Shown here: one piece after another, positions 54,511 through 62,149 of the stretch | How the letters are laid out: each line of letters starts with the position of its first letter | How positions within the stretch are numbered: position 1 is the stretch's first letter | Source of the DNA: Auanema rhodensis | Taxonomy: Eukaryota; Nematoda; Chromadorea; Rhabditida; Rhabditidae | Length of the DNA stretch: 64,000 bases | Assembly (NCBI GenBank): GCA_964057225.1 | Contig: OZ059898.1 | Coordinates: forward strand, 9,548,001-9,612,000 | Reading direction: 5' to 3' | Position numbers and translations under genes: made by a program | The notes under the pieces: generated by a model | Seen by the model: only the letters and a program-made list of their open reading frames with translations | Databases searched by the model: none | Told to the model about the DNA's origin: nothing

Positions 54511-57500
54511 AGGTGCTTGCGTTGTCGCAGGTTATGCTCGATGGGCATCCACGTCGTGCCCAGATTTTCCGTAAACAGTTGAGAAATGCGGTAGTTGTGA
54601 GGTTGTGAATCACCTCAAGATGGATGAGTCTTGTCACCGTGCAGGTGTAGATGCAGCTCCAGACTTTCGTATTTCCGTCTTTGACTGTGATGGGTCCGAA
54701 GTAGTCGAGACCTACATGTTTGAAGGGTTGGCTTCGTTGGAGTCGTCTGGATGGTACGTTTCCTGATGGAGGGTACGTAAATGGCCGGTTGTTAAGCCTT
54801 TGACAATTTGCGCACTTTCTTATGACTGCTTGTGTCTGGGAACGTAGTTGAGGAATCCAGTATTTTTGTCGTACTTCCGCCATGGTATGAGCAGTACTTT
54901 TGTGAAATTTTTCATGAAAGTGCTCTATGAGGAGTCGTGCGGTTGGTGTTTTGGGAAGGATGATGATAGGAAGCTTAGCTGATTGCTCTAGCTCAGCGTT
55001 TTCCATTCGTCCTCTGCTGTGCCAGAGGTGATCTCTGAGGAGTGGACGGAGATCGTTTCTTTGGGCTGCTGTCAGACGAACCATCAAGTTTCTTTGATGA
55101 AGGTGTAGTAGATTTAGTTCTGCTTCTTCATAATGTTGAGGTGTACGAGCTTCAGTGAGTGGATAATGAGTTGCTATCCATTTTTCTTGTGCCTGTGTCC
55201 ATGAGGAACAGTCTGATATCCATGGTTCTTCGTTTGGGTCGTCATCCGTAGTTGTCATGTGAACATTCACTTCATTCTGTGGAAGAGTGAATAATGGACC
55301 ATTGATTGCTCGTTCGAGTTGAGCTTGTGGATTCCACCAGTAATGGTCGCTTAGCTCTGCTGTGGTACAACCTCTTGTGGCGATGTCGGCTGGATTATCC
55401 TTCGTGTTGATATAACCAAAGAAGGTCTTTATTTCCATATCTTCCAGTTGTTCTGCGCATTCGTTGATTTCTTTGATGCGGTTTTGTACCAAGACCCCAG
55501 TTGTTTTCTGGTCTGGTTTCTGTCGGATCCAAGCAAGTGCTATCTCAGAGTCGGATAGAAAGGTAGCAGTTTCTATCTTGATGTTGCCTCTGATTTCTTT
55601 GGCGATTTTCAGAGTGTTTGATACTCCTATTGTAAGAGCAGAGATTTCTGCTTTTGGGATTGTGATGGATGAACTCTTGGAGTGCAACTTTGATTTTGCA
55701 AACATGAGCCTGGGTTTGCGAGTTGATGCTGATAAGATGTAGACGCAAAATCCTAACGCTGATCCGCTGGAATCTGTGCAAGTGACCAGATGATATGAGT
55801 TTGTTGGGTCTGATGGTAGTGAGCGAGGAATCGCTTTTACCATGTGAAAATTGTCTGACAATTCTTTCCATTTTTGTTGTAGCTCATGGGGAAGTGTTGT
55901 GTCCCAGTCGAAGTTTTCTGTCCACAGTGATTGTAAAAACAGACGGAGTGGATGAAGGCTGGGGCAGATCATTCCCATAGGATCGAAGATTGAGGCTATA
56001 GCTTGAGTTATGCCTCTTTTGGTTGGTTTTGTTTCTGTTATCTTCGTCTCGATAATCCATTGATCAGTCTTGGTGTCCCAAGGTAGTCCCAATACTTTGG
56101 GTGTTGTTGAACTGTTTTTCTCTTCCATACTGAGGTTGTTGTTGAAGGTATCGTCGTTAGATATGAACTCTTGGAGTGTCATATTCATTTCTGCGAATAT
56201 GTCTTTGATGTCTTGATACCAGAGACATATCTTTTCGCTCGAATCACATGCTAAGAGTAAGTTGTCGACGTAGAGGTTTTCCTTTATTTGATGGGCAAGA
56301 AAGTTTTCGTGACTTCTTTGCATCAGATGATAGCGTATAGTTGCGCTGAGTAGGAATGGAGAAGCGTTGATGCCAAACGGAACTCGGCAAAAACGAAGTG
56401 TCCTTATGTTTTCTGGTGTGATTGGTTGATTGATGTCATTTAACCAGAAGAATCGTGTCGCGTCTCTTTCGGATTCGTGTAGTCGGATTTGAAGAAAGGC
56501 TTTTTTAACGTCAGCAATCATTGCTATTGGTCCGCATCTGAATCGTAGTATCATCCCTATGAGAGAAGGAAGGATTAATGGGCCTTGGTGAATGACGTCG
56601 TTCAAGCTTGGCTTGTTTTGGTAATGTCCGGAGGCATCGTAGACTATTCTAAGCTTAGTCGTTTCCTTTTGAGGCGTTATCACTGCCTGATGGGCGATGT
56701 AGTGAATCCTATGAGCGTTTGGGTATGGATCCGTAGCCTCCTCAATGATGCCGCTGTTTAACTGTTCTTCAATAATGTTGTTGTATTGTTGAAGTAGTTG
56801 TGGTTGATTTGATAGTTTAAGGGCTAAACTTGTCAATCTTTTGAGAGCAAGTGCTCTGTTGTCCGGAAGTAAGTGTGCGTTTTCTTTCCATGGGAACGAA
56901 ACATAATAGCCATCTTCTTTCTTTTGGATGGAAGCGTTGAATTGATCTAGGATCAATTTGTCTCTTGCTTCTCTCTCCTCTTGTTCTGTGCCGGTAAATT
57001 CCATGTGTTCTTCAATGAAACTTTTGTTCCATTTTTGAATTGGTATTGAAGATTCTCCTGTGATGACGGAGTAGGCACTAATTGACTTTTTGTCAGTTGT
57101 TTGACCGGTGATGAAATCTCCAAATTGTGTGTGGATGATTATGTTGTCTGGATTTAATTGCTCTACGGAAGTCAGTGCTTGCCACATAAGGTCCGATCCT
57201 ATGAGGATTCTAGGAGTAATCTTGGAAGTTTGTCCTAGGCTTGGCTTGGCCTTTGTAGCTTTTTGGAAGCTGACTGTGTTGATAGGTCCTGTGAGAATCT
57301 TCTTTGTCCATAAGTTGGCAATGATTTCGGACTTGGTTCCGATGATCTTTGCTTCCACTTTATTGAGTTTCTCAATAGAGGTTGTGTTTCCGAAGGTTTT
57401 TATCTTTACTCGCTTCGTTTGGATCACGGTAAGCTGAAGCTCTTTAGCGAGGTCTTCTTCGATGAAGGATGTGTCTGATCCGCTATCAAGTATAGCGGGC

Positions 57501-59095
57501 ACAGCAATGGTCTTATCCCCTTTGAAGATGTTGATCGTCCCTACCGGGAGTAGAGCGTTGTAAAACTGTTGGTCCTGTTGTTGAGTAGCGAACTGAATGA
57601 TGTGTTCTTCCTCGTTGTAATCATCTTCCATGGGAGTGCTGCTTAACATATTCACTTTGGAAGTCTTCTTTCTTCCGTAGCAGAGGACTTCCAAGTGTTT
57701 TTCGCCACACTTGGAGCATGTGCGTTTGCTGGGGCAGTTCTCTGTGTTGTGAGACTTGCGTAGACAGTTGTGGCAGCGTTTTTCTTGAGTCAGAATGGTC
57801 TGACGTTCTTTCTTCGTCTTCGGAGTGTTGCAGTCCCAGGGAGCGTGGGGTTTCTGACAGAAGATGCAGCTTGTTGTTTTTGCTGCTGTTTTTCTCATCT
57901 CAGGTCGTGGGCGCTGAGGTGTCGACACGTTGTTGGGCCTTGGGCCTGTGAAGCTGTTTGGACGTTGGATGGGTTTCTCAAATCGATCAGCAGCAAAGAT
58001 TTTTACCTTGTTTTGTTGGCGAAGGTATCTTTGAAGTGTCGATACTAGTGTTCCAATGCTGGGCCTTGTGTCGAGCGTTTTGTAGAGCTCTTGAATAATG
58101 CTGCCTGGTAGCTTGCTGTGTAGAAGTACAATAGCAAGAGCGTTTAGCGCTTCGTGTGAATTGGTTTCTGTTTGGCGAAAGATACCGGATATCTTGTCGG
58201 CCATGAACAGAAGGTCTCTGTTGCTCGTGGAGCGTGGTTGGATTTGTACGAAATCCAACATTAGGTGTTGGAGGATGTTGTCGTTGTCATCGTACAAATC
58301 ATGGAGGAAGCAGACGGCAGCGTCATAGGAGTCTTCGTTCGTTGGGAACGAAGAGAGCTGAGCGGCTGCTTCACCGACAAGAGATTGACGTAGGTAGTTA
58401 AATTTCTCGATTGTCGGTATGTTAGCCGAGTGGATGAGTCGGTTGAACAAACTCCAGAAGTTGCGCCAGTTCTTCACATTTCCGTCAAACTTAGGGATGT
58501 CTACAGGTTTGACCGTGGGTCTCAGTCTGTAGGACTCCCTGTACGCTATTGGTAGCGGTTCGTTTCCCAACTGAGCTTGAGTCGGTTGGGTGAGGTCTGG
58601 CCTCTGAACTTCAGTTGTGAGCGGAATGTTGGCAATGGGCTGGGCAGACGGCGCAGAAGAAGTTTGTTCTTCTTCCGGGTCTTGAGCTCGCATTGCAGAG
58701 ACTTGGTCTCTTAGCGCGGAGGTATATCCACGTAGGGTGGATATGTGTCTCCGGAGAGTATCCTCGTTAGCGAGGATTCTCTCTTGATCTTCAGAGTTAA
58801 GATCTTCGGTAATATTGTTCAACTCCTCAATGAGGGAGTTGATCATGTTGATGTCAAGGTCAATAGCCAGCATCTCTTTTTCACGAAGTTCAATCATCCA
58901 GGTCATTTTGTTTGACTGGAGATTGATTTGACGAGTCATGAAAGATTTTCTTCGTCCGTCCTGTTTTTGAAGCTTAGTCAAAAACGAAGTACACCTAGCG
59001 ATCCAAGCGTTGGCCCGAGAGGTATCGGAAGCCTCGGCCTCATGCACCATGTTTTGACTGGAGTCCTTTGAAGTAGGAGAGCGTAAAACGGGCAT
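54389..59095 (-). CDS. gag-pol: Gag-Pol polyprotein of a BEL/Pao element, integrase interrupted
   Basis: This is a 1568-codon frame. Gag: predicted coiled coil (about 65-140), DUF1759-like region (about 196-370, with PKFDG and NWRNFW), and three zinc knuckles at 410-422, 441-454 and 460-472 (CX2CX3HX4C, CX2CX4HX4C, CX2CX3HX4C). Protease: LDSGSDTSF (536-544, catalytic D537). RT: about 775-990 with D862 (ADVKKAF) and YVDN at 942-945, where Asn replaces the usual second Asp. Pao-type linker: about 1000-1090. RNase H: D1108, E1150, D1182, D1237. Integrase: HHCC zinc site (H1394, H1398, C1428, C1431), then D1464 and D1524. The frame ends before the third catalytic residue, which is in the +1 frame. 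The ATG at 59093-59095 lies inside the LTR and the frame reads through the primer-binding site; M16 (59048-59050) spans the LTR boundary and is an alternative start. Assembly, reverse transcription and integration roles follow from family. Confidence 0.92.
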   Translation of the reverse strand: MPVLRSPTSKDSSQNMVHEAEASDTSRANAWIARCTSFLTKLQKQDGRRKSFMTRQINLQSNKMTWMIELREKEMLAIDLDINMINSLIEELNNITEDLNSEDQERILANEDTLRRHISTLRGYTSALRDQVSAMRAQDPEEEQTSSAPSAQPIANIPLTTEVQRPDLTQPTQAQLGNEPLPIAYRESYRLRPTVKPVDIPKFDGNVKNWRNFWSLFNRLIHSANIPTIEKFNYLRQSLVGEAAAQLSSFPTNEDSYDAAVCFLHDLYDDNDNILQHLMLDFVQIQPRSTSNRDLLFMADKISGIFRQTETNSHEALNALAIVLLHSKLPGSIIQELYKTLDTRPSIGTLVSTLQRYLRQQNKVKIFAADRFEKPIQRPNSFTGPRPNNVSTPQRPRPEMRKTAAKTTSCIFCQKPHAPWDCNTPKTKKERQTILTQEKRCHNCLRKSHNTENCPSKRTCSKCGEKHLEVLCYGRKKTSKVNMLSSTPMEDDYNEEEHIIQFATQQQDQQFYNALLPVGTINIFKGDKTIAVPAILDSGSDTSFIEEDLAKELQLTVIQTKRVKIKTFGNTTSIEKLNKVEAKIIGTKSEIIANLWTKKILTGPINTVSFQKATKAKPSLGQTSKITPRILIGSDLMWQALTSVEQLNPDNIIIHTQFGDFITGQTTDKKSISAYSVITGESSIPIQKWNKSFIEEHMEFTGTEQEEREARDKLILDQFNASIQKKEDGYYVSFPWKENAHLLPDNRALALKRLTSLALKLSNQPQLLQQYNNIIEEQLNSGIIEEATDPYPNAHRIHYIAHQAVITPQKETTKLRIVYDASGHYQNKPSLNDVIHQGPLILPSLIGMILRFRCGPIAMIADVKKAFLQIRLHESERDATRFFWLNDINQPITPENIRTLRFCRVPFGINASPFLLSATIRYHLMQRSHENFLAHQIKENLYVDNLLLACDSSEKICLWYQDIKDIFAEMNMTLQEFISNDDTFNNNLSMEEKNSSTTPKVLGLPWDTKTDQWIIETKITETKPTKRGITQAIASIFDPMGMICPSLHPLRLFLQSLWTENFDWDTTLPHELQQKWKELSDNFHMVKAIPRSLPSDPTNSYHLVTCTDSSGSALGFCVYILSASTRKPRLMFAKSKLHSKSSSITIPKAEISALTIGVSNTLKIAKEIRGNIKIETATFLSDSEIALAWIRQKPDQKTTGVLVQNRIKEINECAEQLEDMEIKTFFGYINTKDNPADIATRGCTTAELSDHYWWNPQAQLERAINGPLFTLPQNEVNVHMTTTDDDPNEEPWISDCSSWTQAQEKWIATHYPLTEARTPQHYEEAELNLLHLHQRNLMVRLTAAQRNDLRPLLRDHLWHSRGRMENAELEQSAKLPIIILPKTPTARLLIEHFHEKFHKSTAHTMAEVRQKYWIPQLRSQTQAVIRKCANCQRLNNRPFTYPPSGNVPSRRLQRSQPFKHVGLDYFGPITVKDGNTKVWSCIYTCTVTRLIHLEVIHNLTTTAFLNCLRKIWARRGCPSSITCDNASTFELGQKVANKLFTTTDSGNQYNAQHHPLCPMARRFLRKTY
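59040..59049 (-). promoter_or_regulatory. Primer-binding site, probably for tRNA-Gly
   Basis: Directly after the LTR end, element sense reads TGGTGCATGAGGCC (59049-59036). TGGTGCAT is complementary to the 3' end of tRNA-Gly including CCA. After two differing bases (GA, where the tRNA complement has one), GGCC matches again. It starts at the exact LTR boundary, as expected. The gag frame runs through it. Confidence 0.65.
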
Positions 59096-59186
59096 GGGTG
59101 GTTCAGTGGATTTGAAGTGTAGAGAACGAGAACGCTAGGTTACTTGGACAACGATTTATTCAGAGAGAACTGGTAAAGACAACAGT
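59050..59186 (-). repeat. 5' LTR, truncated to its last 137 bp
   Basis: It matches 49952-50088 of the 3' LTR with a single mismatch (59077). In element sense only the distal part of R and U5 survive; U3, the TATA box and the transcription start are missing. The break is abrupt: AACAGT of the LTR is followed by ACTTACTTG of the satellite, with at most one shared base (T). AATAAA (59155-59160) and the gag ATG are retained. Confidence 0.95.
59092..59109 (+). other. tRNA-Gly 5'-end-like sequence in U5 beside the primer-binding site
   Basis: Same 18 bases as at 49994-50011. Here the copy lies 42 nt from the primer-binding site (59049). In element sense it is the complement of tRNA-Gly nucleotides 1-18 and contains the gag initiation codon (59095-59093). 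Confidence 0.6.
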
Positions 59187-60085
59187 ACTTACTTGATTAT
59201 AATACTTGAAATTCGAAAAAAAGTAAAAAACAATTGAGAATGCGACATAAACAGTTCAACGATTTGAAGAGAATTGTAAGTTTTAGAAAAGAATTAAAGT
59301 TGAGCTATCTCTACTATTAACTGATTATCGGCTAAAATAAGGTAACAGTTTTTATTGAAAGTTTCCGTGATTAAGATTGAACAAAGTAAAAAAAATCAAA
59401 GAGAAACACTTCTTGTTTACTAATTTGATTATAATACTTGAAATTCGAAAAAAAGTAAAAAACAATTGAGAAAGCGACATAAACAGTTGAACGATTTGAA
59501 GAGAATTGTAAGTATTAGAAAAGAATTAAAGTTTAGCTTTCTCTGTTGATATCTGATTGTCGGCTACAGTTTGGTAACAGTTTTTATTAAAAGTTTCCAT
59601 GATTATGATTGAACAAAGAAAAAAGAATCAAAAGAGTCACTTCTTGTTTATTTATTTGATTATAATACTTGAAATTCCGAAAACAGTAGAATAAAATTGA
59701 GAAAGCGACAAAAACTGTTGAACGATTTAAAGAAAATTGTAAGTATTAGAAAAGAAATAAAGTTTAGCTCTCTCGGTTATTATCTGATTGTCGGCTAAAC
59801 TATGGTAACAGTTTTTATTAAACGTTTCCATGATTATGATTAAACAAAGAAAAAAGAATCAAAAGAATCACTTCTTGTTTACTTATTTGATTATAATACT
59901 TGAAATTTCAAAAACAGTAGAATAAAAATGAGAAAGCGACATAAACAGTTGAACGATTTGAAGAGAATTGTAAGTTTTAGAAAATAATTAAAGTTTAGCT
60001 CTCTCTACTATTAACTGGTTGTCGGCTAAAGTATGGTAACAGTTTTTATTGAAAGTTTCCATGATTATGATTAAACAAAGAAAAA
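59187..60085 (+). repeat. Satellite, about four monomers, duplicate of 49053-49951
   Basis: This block matches the satellite left of the element at offset 10134, the same offset that separates the two full LTRs. At least one base differs (GATTAAAC at about 49470 against GATTGAAC at about 59610). It separates the truncated 5' LTR from the solo LTR and ends in the same AAAAA before the LTR. Confidence 0.93.
60081..60085. repeat. Target-site duplication AAAAA, left copy
   Basis: Five A precede the solo LTR and at least five follow it (60943-60947). Removing the LTR and one AAAAA restores the six-A run found at this point in ordinary monomers (CAAAG, six A, GAATC). This supports a 5-bp duplication, in the range usual for BEL/Pao. 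The same AAAAA precedes the 3' LTR at 49947-49951. Confidence 0.75.
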
Positions 60086-60942
60086 TGTTTTGACTGGAGT
60101 CCTTTGAAGTAGTAGAGCGTAAAACGGGCATGGGTGGTTCAGTGGATTTGAAGTGTAGAGAACGAGAACGCTAGGTTACTTGGACAACGATTTATTCAGA
60201 GAGAACTGGTAAAGACAACAGTGACAAAAAATAGAAAAGTAGATGAACACAATACGAAGCAAGAATACAAAGTAATATGGAGCAGCAGCAACAGCAGAAC
60301 GACGCTTGGAGCGGTCGTTGGATCAAGAGGTGAAGAATGGGAAAAGCTGCGAGCTTATATACGAATTCTACCGGGCGATATACAATACATATTAATGATG
60401 GCATGAAGAAATAGAGAAATAATTTACAACAAGAATACGAAATAATATATAATAAATGAAATAAAATAATCTAGGAATAATAGATACGTGGGCTGAATAT
60501 TAGAATAGAATAGAATATAGAGAGAATACAGCATTTTGCCACAGATTGAATGTGCCTTCTGCTGTAAGTTGTGGGGGCAGGCTAAGTGTAGATGAGTCAT
60601 GTCTTATCCTGTGCGGCATCTCCCAGATTTTGCAGGATGCGCGAGTGGGCGAATGAGTCATGAGCCATTTAGACCTCGATTGCAACTTACAAGATTATTG
60701 ATTAAGCTAAACGAATTCTTAAGATTAAAATAGACTATAGGCAATAAGAGAACAAGATAAACATAAAAGGTTAAGATGGATAGATGTGTTTAAGAGACAA
60801 TAATGAAGGAACATCTGGTGAGTAATCGGATAAACTTGCATGTGTGTGTGCGGCACGTATGAGTCATAGGTGAATAAAATAGTGGGAATAAAGTGCATCG
60901 TTGTCCAAAAGGAGTATGGGAAAGATGGAGTGCGTTCGCACA
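60086..60942 (-). mobile_element. Solo LTR of the same element, 857 bp
   Basis: It appears identical to the LTR at 49952-50808, has the same orientation, and has satellite on both sides with AAAAA flanks. TATA (60355-60361), AATAAA (60191-60196) and the tRNA-Gly-like stretch (60128-60145) are all present. It is best explained as the product of LTR-LTR recombination in a duplicated copy of the element. It is the nearest intact promoter upstream of the promoterless element. Confidence 0.95.
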
Positions 60943-60947
60943 AAAAA
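60943..60947. repeat. Target-site duplication AAAAA, right copy
   Basis: Right flank of the solo LTR; six A follow the terminal CA before GAATC. The satellite then continues in the higher-order phase expected from copies near 46250 and 48795, which shows that only the LTR was added here. Confidence 0.75.
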
Positions 60948-62149
60948 AGAATCAAAGAGAAACACTTCTTGTTTACTTATTTGATTATAATACTTGAAAT
61001 TCCGAAAACAGTAGAATAAAATAGAGACAGCAACTTAAACAGTTGAACGATTTGAAGAGAATTGTAAGTTTTAGAAAAGAATTAAAGTTCAGCTATCTCT
61101 ACTAGTAACTGATTATCGGCTAAAATAAGGTAACAGTTTTTATTAAAAGTTTTCATGATTAGGATTAAACAAAAAAAAGAATCAAAAAGAAACACTTCTT
61201 GTTTACTTACTTGATTATAATACTTGAAATTCGAAAAAAAGTAAAAAAAAATTGAGAATGCGACATAAACAGTTCAACGATTTGAAGAGAATTGTAAGTT
61301 TTAGAAAAGAATTAAAGTTGAGCTATCTCTACTATTAACTGATTATCGACTAAAATAAGGTAACAGTTTTTATTGAAAGTTTCCGTGATTAAGATTGAAC
61401 AAAGTAAAAAAAATCAAAGAGAAACACTTCTTGTTTACTAATTTGATTATAATACTTGAAATTCGAAAAAAAGTAAAAAACAATTGAGAAAGCAACATAA
61501 ACAGTTGAACGATTTGAAGAGAATTGTAAGTATTAGAAAAGAATTAAAGTTTGCTTTCTCTGTTGATATCTGATTGTCGGCTACAGTTTGGTAACAGTTT
61601 TTATTAAAAGTTTCCATGATTATGATTAAACAAAGAAAAAAGAATCAAAGAGAAACAATTCTTGTTTATTTATTTGATTATATTACTCGAAATTTCAAAA
61701 ACAGTAGAATAAAAATGAGAAAGCGACAAAAACTGTTGAACGATTTGAAGAAAATTGTAAGTATTAGAAAAGAATTAAAGTTTAGCTTTCTCTGTTGATA
61801 TCTGATTGTCGGCTAAAGTATGGTAACAGTTTTTATTAAAAGTTTCCATGATTATGATTAAACAAAGAAAAAAGAATCAAAAGAATCACTTCTTGTTTAC
61901 TTATTTGATTATAATACTTGAAATTCCAAAAACAGTAGAATAAAATAGAGAAAGCGACTTAAACAGTTGAACGCTTTGAAGAGAATTGTAAGTTTTAGAA
62001 AAGAATTAAAGTTCAGCTATCTCTACTAGTAACTGATTATCGGCTAAAATAAGGTAACAGTTTTTATTAAAAGTTTTCATGATTAGGATTAAACAAAAAA
62101 AAGAATCAAAAAGAAACACTTCTTGTTTACTAATTTGATTATAATACTT

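Larger units (their letters stand above)
49952..59186 (-). mobile_element. BEL/Pao LTR retrotransposon with phlebovirus-like envelope region
   Basis: The element lies on the minus strand, so its 3' LTR is at 49952-50808 and the remnant of its 5' LTR is at 59050-59186. Assignment to BEL/Pao rests on domain order (gag with DUF1759-like region, aspartic protease with DSGS, RT with YVDN, Pao-type linker and RNase H, HHCC integrase, DUF5641-like tail) and on a TGG-starting primer site. The envelope-like region is of the phlebovirus Gc type reported in nematode BEL/Pao elements. Two facts argue that it is no longer active by itself: the 5' LTR has lost U3 and TATA, and integrase is interrupted by a frame change. 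The 137-bp 5' LTR remnant differs from the 3' LTR at one base (59077 G against 49979 T), so the insertion looks recent, though 137 bp is a small sample. Confidence 0.93.

Noticed and set aside
52355..58328. Many plus-strand and alternate-frame open stretches across the element interior
   Set aside because: They are shadows of the two long minus-strand frames, which carry recognisable domains and catalytic residues.
59092..59109. A functional tRNA-Gly gene in the LTR
   Set aside because: Only the first 18 bases match. No anticodon arm, box B or T arm follows, so this is not a tRNA gene. A pol III box A role is possible but unsupported.
59187..60085. A second independent insertion of the element at the solo LTR
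   Set aside because: The insertion point, the AAAAA flank, the orientation and 899 bp of flanking satellite are the same as at 49952 with a constant offset. Duplication explains this better than two insertions at the same phase.
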